From Flavobacteriales bacterium (GTDB lineage Bacteria > Bacteroidota > Bacteroidia > Flavobacteriales_F > PHOS-HE28), in contig JADKJM010000009.1 of assembly GCA_016721005.1 (NCBI GenBank), positions 62,001-126,000 of the forward strand: a stretch of 64,000 bases of DNA. Reading direction: 5' to 3'. This document shows positions 26,065 through 34,391 of the stretch, piece by piece. Both the position numbers and the translations under genes were made by a program. Each line of letters opens with the position of its first letter. The stretch's first letter is position 1. The notes under the pieces are model-generated. The model was not told the origin of the DNA. It made no database searches and saw only the letters and a program-made list of their open reading frames with translations.

Positions 26065-26727
26065 ATGGCTGTCAATCAATTCTCCCGCGTGCGCGATGCT
26101 CTGCTGGCACTACACGATCTGCTAGACGCAGCAGATGACACTCATTGGAAGAGTTGGCTAGCGCGCGACATACATGAATGGGAGACATCCAGATCTACCA
26201 GACACCATTTAGAGGCTTATGGTGGTATGGGGTCCCTCAATGACGGCGGCATCCCGGGTTCTTGGTTGAATGCCGTATTCGAGAATGTTAAGACGACCTG
26301 CTATCATTTGGCCTCGAATCCTGATCGAGACTTCGATATAGTTCAACTTCAGCGTTCCCTAGGCGCTCCGCGTACTTACCTCAATGGTTGGAAGTGCCTT
26401 TCCTGTGGGTATGGTGCCGCGACAGAGAGTGCGGTAGAAGACTTCATTGCACGTCCTATTGCGCGCCAAAGAGTTCTTGCCGCTTCTCCAATCTGTCGTT
26501 TGCAAGTGATGGTGAAGGATGCCATTGAGACTAACCCAACGCAGGGCGTTGAAAGGGAGCGCGTAGTGATGAAGGCCAGGGATAGCGGGCTGGTTGTCGG
26601 CATAGAGAATGACTGGTTACGTCCTTGTCCGCAGTGCGACGGTAGCAACACGTGCGTGTATCGATGGGTTCTTTCCAAGGCCGGGACTGGTCATTTTGTT
26701 CCTTCTGAAGACAACTTGTGGTGGTAG
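26065..26727 (+). CDS. Hypothetical protein with two Cys pairs
   Basis: A 220-residue protein. The N-terminal part (LLALHDLLDAADDTHWKSWL, then YGGMGSLNDGGIPGSWLN) faintly recalls small DUF6966-like domains. The C-terminal part has CLSCG and CPQC, a possible zinc-binding pair. No signal peptide is present. Its stop is one base before the TA of IS630 copy 2, so the element landed just after the gene without breaking it. I do not know its function. Confidence 0.65.
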   Translation: MAVNQFSRVRDALLALHDLLDAADDTHWKSWLARDIHEWETSRSTRHHLEAYGGMGSLNDGGIPGSWLNAVFENVKTTCYHLASNPDRDFDIVQLQRSLGAPRTYLNGWKCLSCGYGAATESAVEDFIARPIARQRVLAASPICRLQVMVKDAIETNPTQGVERERVVMKARDSGLVVGIENDWLRPCPQCDGSNTCVYRWVLSKAGTGHFVPSEDNLWW

Positions 26728-26730
26728 TTA

Positions 26731-27843
26731 CTGAGCCGGTGGAAAAGATCCGCACTCATGCTGCGTAGCGAACGTCCGGGTGTTGGAAGTATGCGATGAT
26801 GCGATCGGGCCTGCGCTGTACGGAACGATAGTGACCGATGATGGCATCGACCATCTGTTGCTCATTGCGTGCAGGAGGCTTGGCCGTAACGTTCTTCTTC
26901 AAGTCCGCATTGGCCACTTCCACGGGGTTGAGCTCCGGGGAATAGCTGGGCAGGAAGAAGAGTTCGATCTGATGGGCGTGGGCCTCCAGCCATGGTGCGA
27001 GCGCTTTGGCATGATGCACCCTCAGGTTGTCCACGATAAGGAACGCCTTGCGCTTGGCCATTTTGATCAACCGTGCGAGGAACCGCTTGAACAGGCGCAC
27101 GTTCAGCGCCCCTTGAACACCATCCATCTCATGCCGCCTGTTCTGCTGACAGCCGATATGATCGAACGCCCGAAACGCTTGTTGCCCACGCGCACGATCG
27201 GCGTGCTTCCGCGTTTGGCGAAGCTGCGCCCCCGTACATCATCACTGCGCACTCCAGCCTCATCGCCCCAAAGGATATCCGCTCTCTCTGCCTTGGCACG
27301 AGCGGCAATGGCCGGATACACTTGCTCTTTCCATGCGCGTACTTGGGCCGGACGCTGCTCGAAGGCCCGGTGCATGGGCTTCTGTGCCGAGAAGCCCCAG
27401 CGCACCATGTAGTCGCTCAAGGTCCGCTCCGGCAGCGCGATAGCGAAGCGACCTGATCAGCATGGCAACGGCCTTGCGCGTCCAGAGCGCGAAGGGCAGT
27501 TTCAATTGATCGGGCATTTTGTCGCTGATCAGTCGTTGTGTCTCCTTCTGCTCCGCTTTTGTCAGTCGCAGCCCACTGCCCTTGGGACGGCCACTGCGAC
27601 ATACCCGTACAGCTTGCCAACCGCCGCGCTGGTAGCTCTGCCACGCCTTGTTCGCTGCGGTCAACCCAAGGCCGCACCGGACGGAGGATCCCTTCAGCCC
27701 CATGCCTTGCAGCCGACATCGAACCACCTGGGTGGCGGCGTTCATTCAATGCCTCATCAGAGAGGCTCCGTGCATCTTGTTCGCTCATGTCCAAGTTGAT
27801 CCACAGATCGTGCCGATCGACCGCTTCTTTGCCACCGGCTCAG
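26731..27843 (-). mobile_element. IS630-family insertion sequence, copy 2
   Basis: A 1,113-bp element with the same ends and length as copy 1 but in reverse orientation, flanked by TA at 26729-26730 and 27844-27845. It inserted between the stop of the gene at 26065-26727 and the truncated nth copy at 27857. Its right end as written matches the left end of copy 1. Confidence 0.95.
26756..27788 (-). pseudogene. IS630-family transposase (copy 2), frameshifted
   Basis: The same transposase as in copy 1, on the minus strand, with a different set of indels: one extra base at 27730-27732, two missing near 27450, and one missing from the C run near 27108-27112. The stretch LISDKMPDQLKLPFALWTRK reads in one frame and MSDYMVRWGFSAQKPMHRAF in another. 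The catalytic part GDEAGVRSDD and LPSYSPELNPVEVANADLKK is present. Each copy has errors the other lacks, so a consensus of the two largely recovers the intact protein. Confidence 0.9.
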
Positions 27844-27856
27844 TAACTAGAGAGGA

Positions 27857-27967
27857 ATGACCCGCCCCGAGAAAGCCGCCTTCGTATCTCGCACGCTCGC
27901 CGAGTTCTACCCGCGCACATCCATCCCGCTGCCTTATACCATGAAAGGGCTGATCGCGTCCTATTGA
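27857..27967 (+). pseudogene. Truncated duplicate of the nth 5' end
   Basis: The first 25 codons (MTRPEKAAFVSRTLAEFYPR, then TSIPL) match the start of the intact nth at 29476 at 68 of 74 bases. After 27931 the sequence diverges and stops at 27967. Five of the six differences fall at third codon positions, so this copy diverged while still coding. The AbiE pair lies between it and intact nth. Nothing else is visible between here and the AbiEi start. Confidence 0.85.
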
Positions 27968-28011
27968 TGACATGAACGAAAGCCTTTCACTCATGCCAGA
28001 AATGTCGTTCC

Positions 28012-28707
28012 GTGTCTATTTCGTGCTATTTTGCGCACGTTTTGGACACTGATCGGCATTTGAGCAGGACGGAAGCATCTGACCGGCATAGCTATGCTGC
28101 CTTCCAAGCCGCATTCAAAGATCTGCCGGTGATCCCGCTTTCGGAGATCCGCCTGCGCTTCCCTGACATGCACCGAAGCCGACTGAGCCAATGGCAGCGC
28201 CGCGGCCTATTGTTCAAAGTCCGCAATGGATTCTACCGCTTGGCAGGGCGTCAGCAGAACGATCACGAACGCTGGGCCATCGCCAACGCCATCTATACGC
28301 CGAGCTATGTGAGCATGCACACGGCACTCGCCCATTACAGCTTTATCCCCGAGGGCGTCTTCCATGTGGAGAGCGTGACCACGAGCCATACCCGGCGCTT
28401 CACCTTTGATGGCACGGACTACAGCTACCGGAACGTGCGACCCAGCTTCTTCTTCGGCTATCGATTCTTGGAACACAGCGGTGTACGCGCGATGATGGCA
28501 GGTCCGGAGAAAGCGCTGTTGGATCTGCTCTACTTGGAACCCGATGTGAATGGCGTCGATGGCTTCGAGGCCTGGCGCTTGAACGCCGATGAGATCCTCG
28601 ACAGGATCGATCGCGCGCGCATGGACGACTTCGCGCGGGTGGAAGGCTCGCGTGCGCTGCTCACCCGATATCGCCGCTTGAACAAATGGCTCAATGATCA
28701 CGCTTGA
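28012..28707 (+). CDS. AbiEi-like antitoxin/transcriptional regulator
   Basis: A 231-residue protein matching the AbiEi layout: an N-terminal winged-helix (IPLSEIRLRFPDMHRSRLSQ, then LLFKVRNGFYRLAGR) and the C-terminal domain with SMHTALAHYSFIPEGVFHVE and GPEKALLDLLYL. In type IV AbiE systems this protein represses its own promoter and counteracts the nucleotidyltransferase toxin encoded next. The GTG at 28012 is the nominal start. A start near codon 17 is possible because the first residues look unlike the family. It overlaps the toxin gene by 14 bases. Confidence 0.85.
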   Translation: MSISCYFAHVLDTDRHLSRTEASDRHSYAAFQAAFKDLPVIPLSEIRLRFPDMHRSRLSQWQRRGLLFKVRNGFYRLAGRQQNDHERWAIANAIYTPSYVSMHTALAHYSFIPEGVFHVESVTTSHTRRFTFDGTDYSYRNVRPSFFFGYRFLEHSGVRAMMAGPEKALLDLLYLEPDVNGVDGFEAWRLNADEILDRIDRARMDDFARVEGSRALLTRYRRLNKWLNDHA

Positions 28708-29479
28708 TGACATCCGCGCGGGCTATCCGCCACAACTGCACGACCGCACGGCGTTCCTGCTGCGCGAGTACCTGCAATACCGCATGTTGCAACTGATCTT
28801 CCGCACGGAGCATGCGCGTCAGCTTGTGTTCCTCGGCGGCACCTGTCTTCGCCTTGTGCATGGTAACCAGCGCTTCAGCGAGGATCTTGACTTCGATAAC
28901 CTCGGGCTCGACATGGACCAGTTCCGAGTGCTCGCTGATCGTGTAGGCGAGGGACTCGAGCGCGAAGGGTACATGGTGGATGTGCAGGTGCGCAGCAAGA
29001 CCGCATTCCGCTGCAAGGTGCGTTTTCCGGGTCTGCTCTTCCAGCACGGTCTTAGCGGTCATGCCGAGCAGAGCGTACTGATCCAGTTCGACACCGAGCC
29101 GCAGCACTACGCATACGCACCGGAGCTGCGTCGCCTTGACAAATTCGACGTGTCATTCAGCCTGCCATGCTGCTCACCGTCGTTGCTGCTCGCGCAGAAG
29201 TGCCACGCGATCCTTGGCCGTCCGCGCAACAAGGGCCGCGATTTCTTCGATGCGGTCTTCTTGCTGGGCCGCAATGTGGAGCCGGACCAAGGCTACATGA
29301 AAGAACGCATTGGATCGGGATCGCGCGAAGCGCTAGCCGAAAAACTCATCGCGCATTGCGCAACGCTCGACATGCATCAGCAAGCCGAGGATGTGCGCCC
29401 CTTCCTCTTCGATGCCGCACTCGCCGAACGCGTCACGCATTTCACTGAGATCATCCGCCAGCACTGGCTCACGCGATGA
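28694..29479 (+). CDS. AbiEii-like nucleotidyltransferase toxin
   Basis: A 261-residue member of the DNA-polymerase-beta-like nucleotidyltransferase family. The signature is FLGGTCLRLVHGNQRFSEDL followed by DFD (GG near residue 48, catalytic acidic pair near 64-66). The later CHAILGRPRNKGRDFFD is typical of AbiEii. AbiE systems act as toxin-antitoxins and can abort phage infection. The final codons form CGATGA with the nth start, so the toxin stop and the nth start overlap (ATGA). Confidence 0.9.
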   Translation: MITLDDIRAGYPPQLHDRTAFLLREYLQYRMLQLIFRTEHARQLVFLGGTCLRLVHGNQRFSEDLDFDNLGLDMDQFRVLADRVGEGLEREGYMVDVQVRSKTAFRCKVRFPGLLFQHGLSGHAEQSVLIQFDTEPQHYAYAPELRRLDKFDVSFSLPCCSPSLLLAQKCHAILGRPRNKGRDFFDAVFLLGRNVEPDQGYMKERIGSGSREALAEKLIAHCATLDMHQQAEDVRPFLFDAALAERVTHFTEIIRQHWLTR

Positions 29480-30111
29480 CCCGCCCCGAAAAAGCCGCCT
29501 TCGTCTCTCGCACCCTCGCCGAGCTCTACCCGCGCACGTCCATCCCTCTCGACCACGAGGATCCGTACACGCTGCTCGTCGCGGTGGTGCTTAGCGCGCA
29601 ATGCACGGACAAGAAGGTGAACGAGATCACGCCGTTGCTCTTCGCGAAGGCCCGCACTCCGCAACAGATGGTGAAGTTGGAAGTGCAGGAGATCGAGGAC
29701 ATTATCCGTCCGTGCGGCCTTGCACCAGCGAAGGCAAAAGGCATCCATGGGCTGAGCGAGATCATCATGGAAGAACACAGCGGCAAGGTTCCGAACTCCA
29801 TGAGCGCCTTGGAAGCACTTCCATCGGTCGGCCACAAGACGGCAAGCGTCGTCATGGTGCAAGCCTTCGGTGTGCCTGCCTTTCCCGTGGATACGCACAT
29901 CCACCGCTTGGCCTGGCGCTGGACCTTGAGCACGGGCAAGAACGTAGAGCGGACGGAAGCCGACCTGAAACGCCTCTACCCCGAAGACCAGTGGGCTGAC
30001 CTACACCTGCGCATCATCTACTTCGGTCGTGAGCATTGTCCGGCCAAGGGCCATGATCCACGAAAGTGCCCGATCTGCTCAGTGATCGGCCGGAAGTCGT
30101 TGTTCGTTTGA
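29476..30111 (+). CDS. nth: Endonuclease III
   Basis: This 211-residue enzyme removes oxidised pyrimidines in base-excision repair. It has the helix-hairpin-helix and catalytic Lys region (LEALPSVGHKTASVVM) and the catalytic Asp in FPVDTHIHRLAWR. The C-terminus has three Cys (EHCPAKGHDPRKCPIC) where classic Nth has four for its 4Fe-4S cluster; I see no fourth before the end. The start overlaps the AbiEii stop by four bases, so nth may now be transcribed with the AbiE pair. Its first ~74 bp are duplicated at 27857. Confidence 0.93.
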   Translation: MTRPEKAAFVSRTLAELYPRTSIPLDHEDPYTLLVAVVLSAQCTDKKVNEITPLLFAKARTPQQMVKLEVQEIEDIIRPCGLAPAKAKGIHGLSEIIMEEHSGKVPNSMSALEALPSVGHKTASVVMVQAFGVPAFPVDTHIHRLAWRWTLSTGKNVERTEADLKRLYPEDQWADLHLRIIYFGREHCPAKGHDPRKCPICSVIGRKSLFV

Positions 30112-30180
30112 CGACAGGTGACGAGCGTCATGCCTGTTCCAACACGGTGCAGGTACCTTGAGGGACAACCTGAAAATACC

Positions 30181-31257
30181 ATGAGCACCACAACACTTCT
30201 TCACGATGAATTGATCCACCGATTGATGGCCGAGCGCCAGGGTCCGTGCGTCACCCTATTGTTCCCCACCCACCGCACCATGCCTGATGCCGCGCAGGAT
30301 GCGTTGGTCATGAAACATCTTGTGAGCCAAGCAGAACAGCGCGTGCTGGAATCGGGTGATAAACGGGCGATGGCGCCGATCCTGGATCGTCTCAATGCGC
30401 TGGAGGCTTCCATCGACCATAACCACAACGGCGAAGGCATGGCCGTATTCATCGCCGCCGACCTCACGGAAGTGGTCCGCTTGCCCTTCCCGGTGGATGA
30501 ACGGGTCACGGTGGAAGGAACCTTCGCGACACGTGAAGTGATCCGATGGCGCTTGGGCGGGGTTGATCACCATGTGCTAGTGCTGGGCACCAAAGGGGCG
30601 CACCTGTATCATGCCGCCAACGACCAATTGATGGACGAGGTACGCAACACGTTCCCGATGCGCAATGGACATTACACCACGGATTCATTGTCCACCAGCA
30701 CTTCACGAGGTCAACTGAACCAATTGCGCGAACTCCATGTGGACGTGGATAAGGCCGTTCGTGAAGTGGTCGGCCTCAAAGGACGTGTGGTGGTGGCCTG
30801 CACCCATGAGCAATTCCCACAGTTGGTCGCGGAGGCTTCCCATGGATCCATCTACATCGGCAATCTGCCCGGGAGCCATGACAGCGTTGCGCCATCGGAG
30901 GTGGTGAAGGAAGCGTGGAAGCTCGCCTACGAGGACCAGAAGCAGCGCCACATCGCCGACCTCGGATCCTTGCGCAAGGCTCCTGCGGAAAAGCACAGCA
31001 CCTCGGTGATCGACATCTGGAAGCAGGTTCGCGATGGCCGTGGAATGACCCTGTTGGTGGAGCGCGACCTGCGCATCCCTGCCAAAGTGATGGCCGACCA
31101 CATCGAACTGGTCAGCGACCCCACGGCACCGGACGTGGTGGATGACATAGTCGATGACATCATTGAAGAACAACTTCGAAAAGGTGGCGAGGTGCGGATC
31201 CTTCCGAACGGGCTCCTCTCCGACTATAAGGGCATCGCGCTGCTCCTTCGATACTGA
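30181..31257 (+). CDS. baeRF-like protein (archaeo-eukaryotic release-factor-like fold)
   Basis: A 358-residue protein starting MSTTTLLHDELIHRLMAERQ, then GPCVTLLFPTHRTMPDAAQD. The middle reads HHVLVLGTKGAHLYHAANDQ and the end reads VRILPNGLLSDYKGIALLLR. It resembles the bacterial archaeo-eukaryotic release-factor families (baeRF), proposed to act on ribosomes or in stress response, though this identification is from pattern only. The ATG at 30181 is preferred to an upstream start 63 bases earlier. The frame is intact and it stands alone. Confidence 0.7.
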   Translation: MSTTTLLHDELIHRLMAERQGPCVTLLFPTHRTMPDAAQDALVMKHLVSQAEQRVLESGDKRAMAPILDRLNALEASIDHNHNGEGMAVFIAADLTEVVRLPFPVDERVTVEGTFATREVIRWRLGGVDHHVLVLGTKGAHLYHAANDQLMDEVRNTFPMRNGHYTTDSLSTSTSRGQLNQLRELHVDVDKAVREVVGLKGRVVVACTHEQFPQLVAEASHGSIYIGNLPGSHDSVAPSEVVKEAWKLAYEDQKQRHIADLGSLRKAPAEKHSTSVIDIWKQVRDGRGMTLLVERDLRIPAKVMADHIELVSDPTAPDVVDDIVDDIIEEQLRKGGEVRILPNGLLSDYKGIALLLRY

Positions 31258-31304
31258 TCGCGTTCCGCGATCAAAGGGGCTCAGCCTTACTTTGCAGCCC
31301 TTGC

Positions 31305-32180
31305 ATGGGAACGCTCGGCTATTACATCGCGCTTCCTTTCATCTACGGGATCTCGCTCCTGCCGTTTCCGTTGTTGTACCTATTGAGCGATGCGCTCTAC
31401 GTGATCATTTTCCGGGTTCTTGGCTATCGCGAAGAAGTGGTTCTCACCAACCTGCGCAACAGTTTTCCGGAGAAGAGCGAAGCGGAGATCCGCGCCATCG
31501 CTGCGCGGTTCTACCGTTGGTTCTGCGACCTCACGTTGGAAACGCTGAAGACCTTGACCATCTCGAAGAACACAGTGCGCAAGCGGGTCGAATTCGACGG
31601 GGTTGGTATTCTGGAGGACTATGCGAACAAGAAGCAGAGCGTGATCCTTGTCCTCGGGCACTTCGGGAATTGGGAACTCGCTGGTGCACGGTTCAGTTTG
31701 GAGGGATCGATCCCTCATCCGTACGTCATCTATCACCCGTTGCACAACAAACACTTCGACCGGCTGATGTATCACATGCGCACCCGTTATGGCACGCGGC
31801 TTTACACCATGAAGGAGACCAGCCGTAGCATGATCCGGGACCGCCATCTGAATACCGCCACGGCTTTCATTGCCGATCAGACGCCATCACCCGACCGCGC
31901 TTATTGGTTGAATTTCCTCCACCAGGACACGCCCGTCTTTCTTGGAACCGAGGCGTTGGCGAGGAAACTGGGCTATCCGGTGATCTACATCAGTATCGTT
32001 CGGCCACGCCGCGGTTACTATCGCATGCAGGCTGAGGTGATCGTTCCGGATCCGAGGAATACGCGGGAAGGGGAGATCACGGAGGTACATTCGCGACGAT
32101 TGGAACGGGATATCCGGGATCAGCCCGACCTTTGGCTCTGGACCCACCGCAGATGGAAGCACAAGCGCCCCCACGTGTAA
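31305..32180 (+). CDS. LpxL/HtrB-family lipid A acyltransferase
   Basis: A 291-residue inner-membrane acyltransferase. The N-terminal hydrophobic segment is followed by LVLGHFGNWELAG (catalytic H-x4-D/E type motif, His near residue 119). Later motifs TAFIADQTPSPDRAYWLNFL and VFLGTEALARKLGYPVIYI are typical of LpxL relatives. It would add a secondary acyl chain to lipid A or a related lipid. It overlaps the desaturase by 28 bases, so the pair is probably transcribed together. Confidence 0.92.
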   Translation: MGTLGYYIALPFIYGISLLPFPLLYLLSDALYVIIFRVLGYREEVVLTNLRNSFPEKSEAEIRAIAARFYRWFCDLTLETLKTLTISKNTVRKRVEFDGVGILEDYANKKQSVILVLGHFGNWELAGARFSLEGSIPHPYVIYHPLHNKHFDRLMYHMRTRYGTRLYTMKETSRSMIRDRHLNTATAFIADQTPSPDRAYWLNFLHQDTPVFLGTEALARKLGYPVIYISIVRPRRGYYRMQAEVIVPDPRNTREGEITEVHSRRLERDIRDQPDLWLWTHRRWKHKRPHV

Positions 32181-33187
32181 TAGTCCGCCAACCGGCGGAA
32201 GGCAAGGACCTGATCATTGCCACTAGGCCCTTTGCACACGAGGTCCGTGCGCGTAGTTGGATGCACTTGGGCGTATCCGTGCTGGTGACCGTGGCGTGCT
32301 ACTTCGGCATCTTCCTGTTCGAGCCGATCATCATGAAGGCCCTGTTCGGCATACTGGCTGGATTGTCATTGGTCCGTCTGTTCATCCTCTATCACGATCA
32401 CCAACACAAGACCATCCTGATCCGCAGTTGGATAGCCGATGGGTTCTTCGCCTCGTTCGGTGTGTTCATGCTCAGCCCGCCCAGCATCTGGAAGCGCAGT
32501 CATGACCATCACCACAAGCACAACAGCAAACTGTACACGAGCAGCATCGGGTCCTTCCCGGTGGTGACCGTGGAGAAGTACAAGACCCTTTCTGCTCCCG
32601 AACGATTCGCCTATCTGCTCATCCGGCACCCCTTCGCCATCGGCCTAGGCTACCTCTTCGTGTTCATCATCGGTATGTGCGTGAATAGCTTCATCAGCAA
32701 CCGTGGCCGGCATTGGGATAGTCTTATGACCTTGATCCTGCATGCGGCGATGGGCTGGGCGGCTTGGTACTTCTTCGGTTGGCAGATCCTGGTCTTCGGA
32801 TTCTTCCTGCCCTTCATCGTCACCTTCGCATTGGGCAGCTACCTCTTCTACGCGCAGCACAACTTTCCGGGGACCGTTTTTACCGACAAGGACGGCTGGA
32901 GCTACGTGAAAGCGGCACTTGACAGCAGCAGTTACATGCGCATGAATCCGGTGATGCAGTGGTTCACGGGGAACATCGGGTTCCACCATATCCACCACCT
33001 CAATGCGCACATTCCATTCTATCGCTTGCCGGAGGTGTTCAAGGCCATACCGGAACTCCGGACCACCGCAAAGCACACGTCATTGCGTCTGTGGGATGTG
33101 ATCGCCTGCTTCCGCCTGAAGGCATGGGATCCTGCGCTACAGCGCATGGTGACCCGACGCGAGCTTCGTCGCCGATATCGTCCGTAG
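32153..33187 (+). CDS. Membrane fatty acid desaturase
   Basis: A 344-residue polytopic enzyme with the three His clusters of membrane desaturases: YHDHQHK, SHDHHHKHNSK and FHHIHHLNAH. They bind a di-iron centre. Four or more hydrophobic segments separate them. The ATG at 32153 is chosen over a TTG at 32132. It follows an acyltransferase gene with overlap, fitting membrane lipid remodelling. A hairpin lies just after the stop. Confidence 0.9.
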   Translation: MEAQAPPRVIVRQPAEGKDLIIATRPFAHEVRARSWMHLGVSVLVTVACYFGIFLFEPIIMKALFGILAGLSLVRLFILYHDHQHKTILIRSWIADGFFASFGVFMLSPPSIWKRSHDHHHKHNSKLYTSSIGSFPVVTVEKYKTLSAPERFAYLLIRHPFAIGLGYLFVFIIGMCVNSFISNRGRHWDSLMTLILHAAMGWAAWYFFGWQILVFGFFLPFIVTFALGSYLFYAQHNFPGTVFTDKDGWSYVKAALDSSSYMRMNPVMQWFTGNIGFHHIHHLNAHIPFYRLPEVFKAIPELRTTAKHTSLRLWDVIACFRLKAWDPALQRMVTRRELRRRYRP

Positions 33188-33199
33188 GAACTTCGCCTA

Positions 33200-33220
33200 C
33201 CCCGGTTCAGCGAACCGGGG
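33200..33220. terminator. Hairpin between convergent genes
   Basis: A 9-bp stem CCCCGGTTC / GAACCGGGG with a 3-base loop between the desaturase stop and the small minus-strand gene. No T-run follows on either strand, so it is a weak terminator candidate. It resembles the palindrome at 40564-40585 and may instead belong to a repeat family. Confidence 0.45.
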
Positions 33221-33224
33221 GTGG

Positions 33225-33398
33225 TCAGTTCAGGATCACATCCACTTGCCCGACCGGCGGTGCATTCACCACTTGTAAAGCCCGGGAGTATCCGAGGATC
33301 AAACGGATGCTGGCTTCGCGCGGACCGGGCTGGAGGTCGAGGGTCATGGGTTTGCGTGCGCGGCGGGAGGAATTCTTCCGAAGAGTAACGTTTGCCAT
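33225..33398 (-). CDS. Small conserved-type protein
   Basis: A 57-residue protein, MANVTLRKNSSRRARKPMTL at the start, with LILGYSRALQVV and a terminal VDVILN. Small basic proteins with a similar LNYSKSL pattern are common in Flavobacteria, which is why I keep it. It has no signal peptide. An ATG at 33396-33398 is the likely start. Function unknown. Confidence 0.55.
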   Translation of the reverse strand: MANVTLRKNSSRRARKPMTLDLQPGPREASIRLILGYSRALQVVNAPPVGQVDVILN

Positions 33399-33463
33399 CG
33401 AATGGGGTAAAGTGGTTGAATGAGTCCTTAACGCCACTTCCGGGACCGTATTGTGTGGGGTAC

Positions 33464-33498
33464 AAAAAGTCGCGGCGGGTGCATATGCATCCGCCGCG
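33464..33498 (-). terminator. Intrinsic terminator after the sigma factor gene
   Basis: A 28-bp near-perfect palindrome at 33471-33498 (half CGCGGCGGGTGCAT) is followed on the minus strand by a short T-run (ACTTTTTG). It lies about 20 bp after the sigma factor stop. This is the clearest rho-independent terminator in the window. Confidence 0.75.
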
Positions 33499-33518
33499 AA
33501 CAGGACCCACTTTCCACC

Positions 33519-34130
33519 CTACTCCCGTTCCAGCACCATTTCGTGCTTGGTGATCGTCTTCCGCATGTTGATCAGCGCATACCGCATCCGGCCCAAGGCC
33601 GTGTTGATGCTCACTCCGGTGTGGTCCGCGATGTCCTTGAAGTTCATCCCCAAGTAAGTGCGCATGATCACCACTTCCCGTTGCTCGTTGCATAGACTAT
33701 CGATCAGCTTCCGAACGTCCGCATCCACCTGGGCATTCACGATCCGCTGCTCCACGTTCTGACCGGGCTGCGCCAGCGTCGCGAAGACATCGTAATCGTC
33801 ATTGCTACGGGTAAGCGGCATTTTCTTGATCAACCGGAAGTGATCGATCACCAGGTTGTGGGCGACCCGCATCAACCAAGGCCGGAACTTTCCTTCCTCG
33901 TTGTACCGACCACACTTCAGCTTATGTACCACCTTGATGAAGGTGTCCTGGAAGAGGTCTTCGGTGAGTTCGCGATCCCTTACCAGCAGGTTGATGTGTG
34001 ACCACACCTTATGCTTGTGGCGGTGCAAGAGCGTTTCAAAGGCGGACTCGTCGCCTCCGAGATATTTCGCGACCAGATCCTGATCGTTGATGGAACCTGT
34101 TGCCGTATGGCAACTCAGCTTCTTTAGCAT
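33519..34130 (-). CDS. ECF-type RNA polymerase sigma factor
   Basis: A 203-residue sigma-70-family factor. Region 2 contains RHKHKVWSHINLLVRD and LFQDTFIKVVHKL, then FRPWLMRVAHNLVIDHFR. Region 4 contains EQREVVIMRTYLGMNFKDIA and the recognition helix GVSINTALGRMRYAL. No anti-sigma gene is adjacent; a small 57-residue protein lies downstream. It has a terminator after it. Confidence 0.92.
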   Translation of the reverse strand: MLKKLSCHTATGSINDQDLVAKYLGGDESAFETLLHRHKHKVWSHINLLVRDRELTEDLFQDTFIKVVHKLKCGRYNEEGKFRPWLMRVAHNLVIDHFRLIKKMPLTRSNDDYDVFATLAQPGQNVEQRIVNAQVDADVRKLIDSLCNEQREVVIMRTYLGMNFKDIADHTGVSINTALGRMRYALINMRKTITKHEMVLERE

Positions 34131-34391
34131 GGCCTTACCCGTTTTGGTCCGTAATGGATCGAGAACGTCTAGGGTAGAGGTCTTGCTATCGGCTGTTCGG
34201 GTTTGGGTTCAATTCGGACTTGTACATGGCAAGCCCTTCTCAACGCAAATTAGACGCAATTACCCGTGCAAACGTTGCTCGATGCGCCCTTATTGTGCGC
34301 CACCTGAAAATTTTCCGGGTCACTCAAAGGTAGGCTGATCGGGATCAACGCCAGCACATGGCGCTAGAAGGCAACCCCGAACCAGTCCTGC
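34131..34391. other. Intergenic region upstream of the sigma factor gene
   Basis: A 261-bp region without a plausible gene. A minus-strand TACCTTTG at 34325-34332 fits the -7 consensus but sits 195 bp from the sigma start and has no clear -33 partner. Nothing else is apparent. Confidence 0.4.

Noticed and set aside
30114..30137. Hairpin between nth and the baeRF-like gene
   Set aside because: The stem is imperfect and no T-run follows, so terminator function is not supported.
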